Below are positions 42,796-51,642 of a DNA stretch of 64,000 nucleotides, in pieces. The position numbers and the translations under genes are program-made. This DNA is from Nitrospira sp. (GTDB taxonomy: Bacteria; Nitrospirota; Nitrospiria; Nitrospirales; Nitrospiraceae). Under the pieces are notes generated by a model. It saw only the letters and a list, made by a program, of their open reading frames with translations, searched no databases and had not been told where the DNA came from. The DNA lies in assembly GCA_024760525.1 (NCBI GenBank), contig CP060499.1, positions 2,873,501 through 2,937,500 of the forward strand, read 5' to 3'. Each line of letters opens with the position of its first letter. The stretch's first letter is position 1.

Positions 42796-43161
42796 ATGAA
42801 ATACCTCTGTCTCGTCTACGTTGAAGAGAAGATCCTCAACGCCCTGCCGAAGCCCGAACGGCAAGCCCTCTCGGACGAATCGATCGCCTATTGTGGGGAA
42901 TTGCAGAAGCTCGGCCGGTTTATCGCCGCCTCCCCACTCCATCCGGTAGAAACGGCGACAACGATCCGAGTCCGCGAGGGAAAGACCTCGACCACGGATG
43001 GACCATTTGCCGAAACCAAGGAGCAGCTGGGCGGGTTCTTCATGATCGACGTGAAGGATCTGAACGATGCCATCCGCGTCGCCTCGAAAATCCCGGCCGC
43101 CCGCATCGGCAGCATCGAAGTGCGGCCGATGCGCGAGTTGGAACACGGCTGCGCCGACTGA
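42796..43161 (+). CDS. DGPF/YCII-related protein
   Basis: A protein of 121 residues from ATG 42796, preceded by GAGGAG. The start MKYLCLVYVEE and the central DGPFAETKEQLGGFFMIDVKDLNDAIRVASKIPAARIGSIEVRP match the DGPF family, a ferredoxin-like fold. These proteins are genome neighbours of ECF42 sigma factors. The sigma factor starts 7 bases downstream, so the pair is co-transcribed. The biochemical role of DGPF proteins is not settled. Confidence 0.85.
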   Translation: MKYLCLVYVEEKILNALPKPERQALSDESIAYCGELQKLGRFIAASPLHPVETATTIRVREGKTSTTDGPFAETKEQLGGFFMIDVKDLNDAIRVASKIPAARIGSIEVRPMRELEHGCAD

Positions 43162-43168
43162 AATCGCC

Positions 43169-44416
43169 ATGAGTGACGATCGTAGCAAGCAGGCGCGGGC
43201 GAAGGTCGATGAAGTGTATCGATCTGACTCCCGCCAGGTCCTGGCCACTTTGATCCGTTTGCTGGGCGACTTCGACGCAGCGGAGGAGGCGCTCCATGAA
43301 GCCTTTGCCGCGGCGATGGAACAATGGCCGCGTGACGGGGTGCCGGCTAATCCCCGCGCCTGGCTTGTCTCCACCGGCCGCTTCAGGGCGATCGACGGCA
43401 TGCGACGGCGCGCCCGTTACGACGCATCTCTGAATGAAATGGCCAAACAGATCGAGACCGCGACCGGCGATCCGTTGGAGCAGGAAGACGAACATATCGA
43501 AGACGACCGTCTCCGGCTGATCTTCACCTGCTGCCACCCTGCTCTCAAACCGGAAGCACAAATGGCGTTGACGCTCCGCGAGGTCTGCGGCCTCACGACG
43601 GAAGAAATCGCGCGGGCGTTTCTCTCTACCCCGTCCACCCTGGCCCAGCGGATCGTCCGCGCCAAGGCGAAGATCCGCGACGCGCGCATCCCTTATGAAG
43701 TGCCGCCACCGTCCGATTTGCCTGGCCGGCTGGATATGGTGCTGCACGTGGTCTACCTCGTCTTCAACGAAGGATACTCAGCTTCGTTCGGTGCCTCACT
43801 GACCAGGGCCGACCTCTCCGGTGAAGCGATTCGTCTTGGCCGGCTCCTTTTACAGCTGTTACCTGAGCCGGAAGTCATGGGCCTCCTGGCGCTGATGTTG
43901 TTGCACGAATCGCGACGCACCGCACGCACATCGGCCACGGGAGATCTCGTGCTGCTGGAGCAACAGGATCGGTCATTATGGAATCGTGGTCACATTCAAG
44001 AAGGTGTCACACTGATCGAACGAGCGCTGGTCTCACGGCGCTTTGGGCCATATACGCTGCAGGCAGCGATTGCCGCAGTCCATGCCGAGGCACCGGGCAC
44101 CATTGAAACGGATTGGGCTCAGATCGTCGCGCTCTACGACCTCTTGTTGAGAGTGGAGCCGTCGCCGATCGTCGAGCTCAATCGAGCCGTGGCGGTCGCT
44201 ATGCGTGATGGGCCGGAGAAAGGCTTGGAGTTGGTCGATGAACTCCTGGCCCGCGGCGAGTTGGCGAACTATCACCTGGCACACGCTGCACGGGCCGATC
44301 TCTGCCGACGACTGGGAAAGAACGCGGAGTCCCGCGCCTCATACAAAAAGGCTCTCGCTCTCACCAAACAGGAACCGGAACGACGGTTCTTGGAGAAGCG
44401 ATTGGCCGAGCTATAG
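43169..44416 (+). CDS. ECF42-type sigma factor with C-terminal extension
   Basis: A protein of 415 residues from ATG 43169. The sigma2 region (about 10-85: RQVLATLIRLLGDFDAAEEALHEAFAAAMEQWPRDGVPANPRAWLV) and sigma4 region (about 130-170: MALTLREVCGLTTEEIARAFLSTPSTLAQRIVRAKAKIRDA) are clear. A long helical C-terminal part (about 180-415) with TPR-like repeats is typical of ECF42. There is no anti-sigma gene; control is thought to lie in the C-terminal extension and the linked DGPF proteins. Two DGPF genes occur in the window (here and at 55237), and both are candidate targets. Confidence 0.85.
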   Translation: MSDDRSKQARAKVDEVYRSDSRQVLATLIRLLGDFDAAEEALHEAFAAAMEQWPRDGVPANPRAWLVSTGRFRAIDGMRRRARYDASLNEMAKQIETATGDPLEQEDEHIEDDRLRLIFTCCHPALKPEAQMALTLREVCGLTTEEIARAFLSTPSTLAQRIVRAKAKIRDARIPYEVPPPSDLPGRLDMVLHVVYLVFNEGYSASFGASLTRADLSGEAIRLGRLLLQLLPEPEVMGLLALMLLHESRRTARTSATGDLVLLEQQDRSLWNRGHIQEGVTLIERALVSRRFGPYTLQAAIAAVHAEAPGTIETDWAQIVALYDLLLRVEPSPIVELNRAVAVAMRDGPEKGLELVDELLARGELANYHLAHAARADLCRRLGKNAESRASYKKALALTKQEPERRFLEKRLAEL

Positions 44417-44475
44417 CGCAACCTATGGCATTCCCTCTCTGATCTACGGGAACCACAAACAAGGGGGTCTTTCAG

Positions 44476-45237
44476 TTGCCGACAAGGGATTTCACCAATT
44501 ACGGTGCGAGTCGGGGGTCGATTGTCTTTATAGACAATGGCTTGTACAGTACATATGCAGATGTTGACTACCCATCATCGGGGACTCTCGTGGCCATACC
44601 TAACCGTCTCCTGATGACATTGATACTTTGGTACATGGCGCTGTCCATATGGACGGCCTATGAACCAGCAGATCGGCAATTTTGGCTCTTGTCCAGTCTC
44701 CTTCCCAGCCTGTTGGTATTGGTCCTCGCCGGTACACACCGATACCTAACCCTGTCACCTGCTTCCTATGTGCTGATTATGCTGTTTCTTACCATGCACA
44801 TGATCGGTGTCCATTACACGTATGCCCAGACACCTATGGGAACTTGGTTGGATGACATCCTTCACATGGGACGGAACCACTATGATCGAGTCGTGCATTT
44901 TAGTTTCGGCCTGTTGCTCACGTACCCCATCGAGGAACTGTTTCGTCTCACGGGATCCCTTCGCGGCTGGCTCCTGTATTACCTACCGGTGATGACGGTC
45001 CTCGGTCTCAGCGGCCTCTGGGAAATCATCGAGTCGTGGGTGACCCAAGCCATCCATCCCGAACTAGGGCTCACCTATCTCGGCGCGCAGGGAGACATCT
45101 GGGACGCCCAGAAGGACATGACTGCCGCCCTCTATGGCTCCTTACTCTGTATGGGATTCCTACTCATCTGGCGTCTCAGCAGGAGAGGCCCAAGAACCGT
45201 GAGTCAAGCGCTCTCGCCGATGCCTTCCATTGAATGA
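44476..45237 (+). CDS. DUF2238 membrane protein, first of tandem pair
   Basis: A 253-residue membrane protein of the DUF2238 (YjdF) family. The start is uncertain: TTG 44476 is used, but an ATG near residue 47 starts just before the first helix. Hydrophobic helices contain the family's conserved HxxGVHYTYAQTPMGTWLDDILHMGRNHYDRVVHFSFG, then LSGLWEIIESWVTQAI and GAQGDIWDAQKDMTAALYG. The charged motifs in helices (DR, HF, E, D) suggest a catalytic or transport role. The next gene encodes a close paralogue and overlaps by 4 bases. Confidence 0.75.
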   Translation: MPTRDFTNYGASRGSIVFIDNGLYSTYADVDYPSSGTLVAIPNRLLMTLILWYMALSIWTAYEPADRQFWLLSSLLPSLLVLVLAGTHRYLTLSPASYVLIMLFLTMHMIGVHYTYAQTPMGTWLDDILHMGRNHYDRVVHFSFGLLLTYPIEELFRLTGSLRGWLLYYLPVMTVLGLSGLWEIIESWVTQAIHPELGLTYLGAQGDIWDAQKDMTAALYGSLLCMGFLLIWRLSRRGPRTVSQALSPMPSIE

Positions 45238-45911
45238 CATCGGAGACTCAGGCAGTGAACCGGACGACCGTGCTGCGAGGACTGGTGGGCTGGTACATAG
45301 GGCTGTGGTGCATGCTGGCGATTGCTCCCTACGATCGTCAGGATTGGCTGCTGGAAAACCTGCTCGCCGTGACAGTCATCGCCGTCCTTTTCTTGACCTT
45401 CCGACTATTTCAGTTTTCGACCCTCTCGTATGTGCTCATCACCGTGTTTTTGACCCTTCATGCCATCGGTGCTCACTACACATATGCCGAAGTGCCGTTC
45501 GGCTTTTGGCTGCAGCAAATGCTTGCTTTGGATCGCAATCCGTTTGACCGCATCGTTCATTTTGCTTATGGATTCCTGCTCGTCTATCCCCTGCGAGAGA
45601 TTCTTGTACGATTGGCCGGCGTCACGGGATTTTGGTCTTATTATCTACCGATCAGCGGGACCGTTGCTCAGAGTGGATTCTTCGAACTCATCGAAGCACT
45701 GGTCGCCATATTGGTCAATCCCGAACTGGGAACGGCCTACCTGGGCACACAAGGTGATGAGTGGGACGCACAGAAAGATATGGCGGCTGCCTTAGTCGGT
45801 GCCATCATCACAATGTCCTTGCTGCTCTTCTCTGTCCGGCACAGCCCATCTCATGAGGCTCTGATCTCCTTTGATAGAAGAAGGGAAGCAGATTGTAGAG
45901 ATGGGCGTTAA
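45234..45911 (+). CDS. DUF2238 membrane protein, second of tandem pair
   Basis: A 225-residue paralogue of the gene before it, with the same order of motifs: GAHYTYAEVPFGFWLQQMLALDRNPFDRIVHFAYG, FFELIEALVAILV and GTQGDEWDAQKDMAAALVG. The start overlaps the first gene's stop by 4 bases. The identity of the two proteins is visible but moderate, so the duplication is old. The last 30 residues are Arg/Ser-rich and unlike the first copy. The function is unknown. Confidence 0.75.
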   Translation: MTSETQAVNRTTVLRGLVGWYIGLWCMLAIAPYDRQDWLLENLLAVTVIAVLFLTFRLFQFSTLSYVLITVFLTLHAIGAHYTYAEVPFGFWLQQMLALDRNPFDRIVHFAYGFLLVYPLREILVRLAGVTGFWSYYLPISGTVAQSGFFELIEALVAILVNPELGTAYLGTQGDEWDAQKDMAAALVGAIITMSLLLFSVRHSPSHEALISFDRRREADCRDGR

Positions 45912-46261
45912 CAGGGAATATCAATCACTGGATCACAGAAGAGGGGACCGACCGTTGGGGGTCGCGCGAATTGAGTCGCTGGATCACGCATGCCCGATGC
46001 AACTCCTCCGCTTCTGCCACGAATAATGTTCGAACGGCTGCGCGACTCTGAACTTGCCGAGCGGTTGTTAGTCGATCGGATAATGAGTTTTGACGAAACA
46101 CCGCTTGTCGGTGCGACGAGCGGTTGGAGTTGGGAAATCACGGCCGGGGTCTGCCGCTGAACAGAAGGGGTGGTGGAATCAATCTGGGCGAATCCAGTCG
46201 ACCATCCGCTCGACACGCTGAGAGCGCTTGCGACAATCCGCACCGTCAACAGCTGCGTCAT
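45908..46261 (-). CDS. Small exported hypothetical protein (uncertain)
   Basis: A possible 117-residue protein with an N-terminal signal-like stretch (about 1-25). The mature part is Ser/Thr/Pro/Arg-rich and low in complexity, and I see no family. GAGG is the only ribosome-binding hint. It overlaps the end of the DUF2238 gene by 4 bases on the opposite strand. It could be a chance frame. Confidence 0.3.
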   Translation of the reverse strand: MTQLLTVRIVASALSVSSGWSTGFAQIDSTTPSVQRQTPAVISQLQPLVAPTSGVSSKLIIRSTNNRSASSESRSRSNIIRGRSGGVASGMRDPATQFARPPTVGPLFCDPVIDIPC

Positions 46262-46510
46262 CGGCAGACCTCGCCGAAGATTGTTAGGAGTCTATTTATA
46301 TCTAAGCACAGACATCCATTGTGCGATACCTGGTTAATCTCCTAGACTCACCATAGATCCGTTCAGTCTTCAATCAGCTTCCATCGTCCCAGACTAGAGG
46401 CCAGAGAGAATCAGGCGCCAGGATCCCTGCAAATCTGGTAACATCATCGGACCCGCCCACGATCAATAAACTAGAGAACGTTATTTGGGGGAGGCTTTTA
46501 GCGATTTATC

Positions 46511-47638
46511 GTGAATAAGAGCAATTGGATCGGATCAGTTCTCCTTGTCACCGTGGTGATCCTCGTCGGGGTCGGTCTAGCAGCCTGGAAGTACGAATCG
46601 TTCCAGAGCGAGCAAGCCGGCTCGGCCAATCAGCCTGAGCCAATGGAGGCGGTGACCGTCGCTGTGGCCCGCGCCATCGACCACCGTCAGGCCACCACGT
46701 CGATTGGAACGGTCCTCGCATTGCGCTCAATCACGCTGAAGAACGAATTGGCCGGAACGGTTCGGGAAGTTCGACTGACTCCCGGGCAGATCGTCGAAGC
46801 GGGCACACTGTTGGTCGCACTGGATGTCTCGGTCGAGGAGGCTGAACTTCGGGCGCAAGAGGCCCAAGCCGCGCTCACGAGGACGGTCCTCGCTCGCAGG
46901 CAAAACCTCAGTCATGAACTCGCCACGACTCAAGAAGAAGTAGATCGCGCGCGCGCCGACTTGGATATCGCACAGGCCCAGATCGCCCGCACCAAGGCGA
47001 TCATCGCCCGCAAGACCATCCGTGCCCCATTCCGGGCCCGTGTCGGTATGGCGGATGTCCATCCCGGTCAATACCTGGATGAAGGAACACTTCTGACAAC
47101 CCTTCAGGGAGTTGGTGAGGCGGTGCACGTCGACTTCACGGTTGCGCAACAGGTGGCAACGGGTTTACGCGTCGGCGAAACCGTTGAAGTATTCGCGGCC
47201 GGTGACTCCCCGGTCATCCCGGCCAAGATCGTCGCCCTCGACTCACGAGTTGATCCAACGACTCGAAACGCAATGGTGCGCGCCAGGATTGAGGGGGCCC
47301 GAAACATCCCCGCGCCCGGAGCTTCGGTACGCGTTCGAATCCCGGTCGGCCCCGCGCGGACCCTCGTGGCCATCCCGGTCAGTGCGCTCCGCAAGGGGCC
47401 GGGAGGGGACCAGGTGTTCGTCATTGCACCGGATAAAGATGGCCGGGCAAGAGTCCATGCTCGTCAGGTCGAAAGCGGGACCATGATCGGCGACGAGATT
47501 GTCATCTATACCGGTCTGACTCCAGGCGAGCAGGTCGCCGCCCTGGGCTCCTTCAAGCTCCGCGACGGTATCCTGATCGCGATCGCGGACACCGCTGCGA
47601 ATCCGTCCCAAGAGCATCGCGAGACAGAGAAACCGTAA
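46511..47638 (+). CDS. RND-type membrane fusion protein (periplasmic adaptor)
   Basis: A 375-residue protein starting at GTG 46511. An N-terminal hydrophobic anchor (about 8-27) is followed by a lipoyl/barrel-sandwich half (LRSITLKNELAGTVREVRLTPGQIVEAGTLLVALDVSVEEAEL), an alpha-helical hairpin (about 100-160) and the second half (TIRAPFRARVGMADVHPGQYLDEGTLLTTLQG). This is the HlyD/AcrA-type adaptor order. The inner-membrane pump and the outer-membrane factor are missing beside it, so its partners lie elsewhere or it is a stray part. The substrate is unknown. Confidence 0.8.
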   Translation: MNKSNWIGSVLLVTVVILVGVGLAAWKYESFQSEQAGSANQPEPMEAVTVAVARAIDHRQATTSIGTVLALRSITLKNELAGTVREVRLTPGQIVEAGTLLVALDVSVEEAELRAQEAQAALTRTVLARRQNLSHELATTQEEVDRARADLDIAQAQIARTKAIIARKTIRAPFRARVGMADVHPGQYLDEGTLLTTLQGVGEAVHVDFTVAQQVATGLRVGETVEVFAAGDSPVIPAKIVALDSRVDPTTRNAMVRARIEGARNIPAPGASVRVRIPVGPARTLVAIPVSALRKGPGGDQVFVIAPDKDGRARVHARQVESGTMIGDEIVIYTGLTPGEQVAALGSFKLRDGILIAIADTAANPSQEHRETEKP

Positions 47639-47789
47639 ACGGATCACGATGCAATAGGACACAACCAGGGCATTGTTTACCGGCCTATTTATCAGAGACC
47701 CTATGGCGGCGATCGTCGAATGAACATCTGCCTTCATGCAGTACGGGCGACAGTCGATGCTGAGAATAATTCCAGGAAAGGAAAATGAC

Positions 47790-48419
47790 ATGAACCAAAT
47801 GGTTCCTCATAAACAATTTGGAGTATTGTTGCTCGCTGTTCTGTGTCTGGCCGGTTGCGCCGAGTCAACCTATCAGCGCCTGAATGATCCCTCCCGGGAC
47901 GTATGGCAAAAGCCGCAAGGAGTGGTTGAAAAACTGTCGATCGCCCCCGGATCACGTGTCGCAGACTTAGGCGCCGGTGGAGGCTATTTCACTTGGCATC
48001 TGGCCAAAGCAGTCGGCTCACGAGGAACCGTGTATGCCGTTGAGGTCAACGAGACGGCACTGAACATGATCTTCAAGGAAATGGTCGCTCGAGGGACTCC
48101 AAACGTGCGGCCGGTCCGAGCCGAACCCCACGATCCCAGACTTCCCGAGCCTGTCGACCTGGTATTCAGTTGCGATACGTACCATCAGATGGAAGATCGA
48201 GTGGCCTATTTTCGTTCCCTGGGATCGTCGCTGAGGCCCGGGGGGCGAGTGGCGATTCTCGACTTTCATCCTCGTGGACTCGTCGCCGGTCTGTTCGGCC
48301 AGAGAACCGCAAAGGAAGATGTTCGACTCGAAATGGAAGCGGCCGGCTACCGGCTCGTGAACGACTACAACCTACTGGAGCAGCAGCATTTCCAAGTGTT
48401 CACGAAGCATGAGGGGTGA
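47790..48419 (+). CDS. Class I methyltransferase with lipoprotein signal
   Basis: A protein of 209 residues from ATG 47790, with AGGAAAGG upstream. The N-terminus is a lipoprotein signal peptide ending in LCLAGC, so the enzyme should be anchored outside the cytoplasm. The rest is a SAM-methyltransferase: VADLGAGGGYFTWHLAKAVG (motif I), VYAVEVN (motif II) and VDLVFSCDTYHQMED. Most similar proteins have no lipoprotein signal, so where SAM would come from is unclear. The pattern is seen in other bacteria, but the role is not established. Confidence 0.75.
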   Translation: MNQMVPHKQFGVLLLAVLCLAGCAESTYQRLNDPSRDVWQKPQGVVEKLSIAPGSRVADLGAGGGYFTWHLAKAVGSRGTVYAVEVNETALNMIFKEMVARGTPNVRPVRAEPHDPRLPEPVDLVFSCDTYHQMEDRVAYFRSLGSSLRPGGRVAILDFHPRGLVAGLFGQRTAKEDVRLEMEAAGYRLVNDYNLLEQQHFQVFTKHEG

Positions 48420-48431
48420 GTGAACGCCCTC

Positions 48432-48795
48432 TCAGCTGACCTTTCTCCGATAGATCGTCCCGGAATTGCCGTCCAGATCAGCCACAACCGCCATGTGGCC
48501 GACCGGGGTTTCCAGTGGTTGTAGACTGACCGCATTGCGGTTGCCTTTAACTGTGCGATAGCTGCATCGAAGTCTTGCACTTCGAGCCCCACACATCCAC
48601 CGCTGAAAGCCGGCTTCCAATCCGGCGTTCCATTGCTGATCGCAAGCGTACTGGCTCGATGTCATACTCGATGTGGTCTTGCTCCTCCGTTGTGAAGCTC
48701 CGTAGCTGCCTCAGTCGTCATAGGCCTTCATAGAACTGCCGAGCCCACCGCAGGTCTGTGACCGGACAGTATGTGAAGGCAATCTGCTGACAATC
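48432..48795 (-). pseudogene. Broken VOC (glyoxalase-like) gene
   Basis: Read on the minus strand, AFTYCPVTDLRWARQFYEGL (near 48790-48720) is the classic VOC N-terminus. Pieces in other frames continue it: GLEVQDFDAAIAQL (from 48592) and ETPVGHMAVVADLDGNSGTIY (near 48430-48510). The last piece is the usual VOC end. At least two frame changes and stops break it. It lies just upstream of aceE, and no intact copy is in the window. Confidence 0.7.
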
Positions 48796-48927
48796 GCCGC
48801 CCTTTGAAGACGAACCGGCGGCAAGAAAAGAAGTCCAAGACCCTTGAGACGCATCATGTGGAAAGCGACGCAAGGGCAGACAATAGGGTAGGATGTAGAA
48901 ACAACGCATGATTCACTGAAGGCGCGC

Positions 48928-51609
48928 ATGAGCGACGACGACCGCATAGTCCGACCCCAAGTCGACACCGATCCGCAGGAAACTCGCGAGTGGCTGGACT
49001 CCCTGAACTACGTGCTCGAGCAGCAGGGCGTCGAGCGGGCGACGTATCTCTTCGAACGACTCCGTGATCGGCTGGGCGAACGGGGCGCGCAGGTTTCCGC
49101 AGCGGTCAACACGCCCTACATCAATACGATCCCCGCATCGCAGGAGCCGCCCTACCCGGGCAAGCTCGAACTCGAACGCCGCCTCCGCAGCGTGATTCGC
49201 TGGAATGCGATGGCCATGGTCGTGAAGGCCAATAAGGAGCGACCGGGGATCGGCGGACATATTTCCACGTATGCGTCGGCCGCCACCCTGTACGAAGTCG
49301 CCTTCCATCATTTTCTGCACGGCAAAGATGCGCCCCAGGGTGGAGACATCGTCTACTTCCAAGGCCACGCCGCGCCCGGCATCTACGCGCGCAGCTTCGT
49401 CGAGGGCCGCCTCTCCGAGGAAGCACTGCTCCGCTTCCGGACCGAAGTGACCGCAGGGGGACGAGGCTTATCGTCCTATCCGCATCCCTGGCTCATGCCG
49501 GACTACTGGGAAATTCCAACCGTGTCGATGGGCTTGGCGCCGATCATGTCGATCTACCAAGCGCGTTTCAACCGCTACCTGCAGGACCGCGGCCTGAAGG
49601 ACACGAGCCGGAAGCGTGTGTGGGCCTTCATTGGTGACGGTGAAACCGACGAACCGGAAAGTCTCGGTGCCCTCACGCTTGCCTCACGCGAGCGGCTCGA
49701 CAATCTCATTTGGGTGGTGAACTGTAATCTCCAACGCCTCGACGGCCCGGTGCGCGGGAACGGCAAGATCATTCAAGAGTTGGAAGCGATTTTCCGCGGC
49801 GCGGGCTGGCACGTGATCAAGGTCATCTGGGGCAGCAGCTGGGATCCGTTGTTGGCGCAGGATGATGAAGGCCTCCTGGTGAAGCGGATGGGAGAAGTCG
49901 TGGACGGGTGGTACCAAAAATACACCGTCGAAGGCGGGGCTTTTGCGCGCAAGCATTTTTTCGGCGCAGACCCTCGACTGCTGAAGATGGTGGAGAGTTA
50001 TTCTGACGAACAAATCCACAAGATGCTACGGGGCGGCCACGATCCGCGGAAACTCTACGCGGCCTATAGGGCCGCAGTGGAGCATCGCGGCCAGCCGACA
50101 GTCATCCTGGCCAAGACGATCAAGGGCTATGGGCTGGGCGAAGCGGGTGAAGGCCGCAACATCACCCATCAACAAAAGAAGATGAACGAGCGGGAACTCC
50201 GCGAGTTCCGAACGAGGTTCAGCGTCCCGGTTCCCGACGAGCAGCTGGCTGCGATGCCGTTTTACCGGCCTCCGGCCGGGAGTCCCGAGGCCGCCTATCT
50301 CGTCGAACGCATCAAGGCGATGGGTGGTTCCATTCCTGAGCGGAGAGTGAAGGTCGAGTCCCTCGACACACCAGAACTCGATCAGTTCAAGGAATTTCTC
50401 GAAGGATCCGGCGAACGTCCGGTCTCCACCACGATGGGGTTCGCCCGCATGCTGGGCCGCCTGCTCGGGATCAAGGGCTTCGGGAAACATCTCGTGCCGA
50501 TCATTCCCGATGAGGCGCGCACGTTCGGACTCGAAGCGCTCTTCAGACAATACGGCATTTATTCACACATCGGACAACTCTATGAGCCGGTCGACAAGAG
50601 TTCGCTCCTCTATTACTTCGAGGCGACCAACGGGCAAATACTCGAAGAGGGCATCACCGAAGCGGGCGCGATGTCCTCCTACATCGCCGCCGGTACTGCC
50701 TACGCGACGCATGGAGTGAACACGATTCCCTTCTACATTTTCTATTCGATGTTCGGCTTTCAACGGGTCGGCGATCTGATATGGGCCGCCTCCGACATGC
50801 GCGCCCGCGGCTTTCTGCTGGGTGCCACGGCGGGCCGTACGACATTGGAGGGCGAAGGTCTGCAACATCAAGACGGGCACAGCCATCTGTTCGCCGGCGC
50901 CTATCCGACGATCGCTTCATATGACCCGGCCTTTATGTTTGAGCTTGCGGTCATTCTCCAAGATGGAATAAGGCGCATGTACCGAGACCGGGAGGAGCGC
51001 TCCTACTACATCACTCTCTATAACGAATCCTATAAGATGCCTGCCATGCCGGAAGGCGCAGAGGAAGGGATTCGCGAAGGCATGTACCGCTTTCGTCCGT
51101 CACCTGAGCGAGCGAAACACCGGGCACATTTGTTGGCCAGCGGCGCGCTGGTCAACGAAACGTCACGGGCGCAAGATCTTCTACTGCGATACGGAGTGGC
51201 CGCCGATCTGTGGAGCGTGACGAGTTACAACACGTTGCGCACGCACGCAATGGAGGCTGAGCGCTGGAACATGCTGCATCCGGAAGAGACACCGCGTATG
51301 AGTTATCTCCACAAGACGGCGCAGGCGCTCGACGGCCCTTGTGTGGCCGTGAGCGACTATGTTCGCCTGGTCCCTCAACAAATCGCACCCTGGATTCCGG
51401 GCGGCGTGCTTACATTGGGCACAGACGGGCTTGGCCGAAGCGACAGCCGTAAAGCATTACGCAGGTTCTTTGAAATCGACGCCGAGCATGTGACCGTAGC
51501 GACACTCTATGCCTTGTTTCGACGGAAAATCATCGAGGCTCGCCTGGTCACGCAGGCGGCGCGGGATCTTGGAGTCTCGTCTGATGAAGGAGCTCCCTGG
51601 CGCCGGTAA
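48928..51609 (+). CDS. aceE: Pyruvate dehydrogenase E1 component, homodimeric
   Basis: An 893-residue thiamine-diphosphate enzyme that decarboxylates pyruvate and passes the acetyl group to the lipoyl arm of E2. The single-chain AceE form is seen (about 890 residues), not the alpha/beta form. The TPP site is GDGETDEPESLGALT (from about residue 236) with NCNLQRLDGPV. DPRKLYAAYRAAVEHRGQPTVILAKTIKGYGLG is another family mark. It uses the cofactor made with the thiC/thi4 genes. aceF follows 33 bases later. Confidence 0.95.
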   Translation: MSDDDRIVRPQVDTDPQETREWLDSLNYVLEQQGVERATYLFERLRDRLGERGAQVSAAVNTPYINTIPASQEPPYPGKLELERRLRSVIRWNAMAMVVKANKERPGIGGHISTYASAATLYEVAFHHFLHGKDAPQGGDIVYFQGHAAPGIYARSFVEGRLSEEALLRFRTEVTAGGRGLSSYPHPWLMPDYWEIPTVSMGLAPIMSIYQARFNRYLQDRGLKDTSRKRVWAFIGDGETDEPESLGALTLASRERLDNLIWVVNCNLQRLDGPVRGNGKIIQELEAIFRGAGWHVIKVIWGSSWDPLLAQDDEGLLVKRMGEVVDGWYQKYTVEGGAFARKHFFGADPRLLKMVESYSDEQIHKMLRGGHDPRKLYAAYRAAVEHRGQPTVILAKTIKGYGLGEAGEGRNITHQQKKMNERELREFRTRFSVPVPDEQLAAMPFYRPPAGSPEAAYLVERIKAMGGSIPERRVKVESLDTPELDQFKEFLEGSGERPVSTTMGFARMLGRLLGIKGFGKHLVPIIPDEARTFGLEALFRQYGIYSHIGQLYEPVDKSSLLYYFEATNGQILEEGITEAGAMSSYIAAGTAYATHGVNTIPFYIFYSMFGFQRVGDLIWAASDMRARGFLLGATAGRTTLEGEGLQHQDGHSHLFAGAYPTIASYDPAFMFELAVILQDGIRRMYRDREERSYYITLYNESYKMPAMPEGAEEGIREGMYRFRPSPERAKHRAHLLASGALVNETSRAQDLLLRYGVAADLWSVTSYNTLRTHAMEAERWNMLHPEETPRMSYLHKTAQALDGPCVAVSDYVRLVPQQIAPWIPGGVLTLGTDGLGRSDSRKALRRFFEIDAEHVTVATLYALFRRKIIEARLVTQAARDLGVSSDEGAPWRR

Positions 51610-51642
51610 CCAGACCGACGCTCATACTGTGAAGGATATGCC

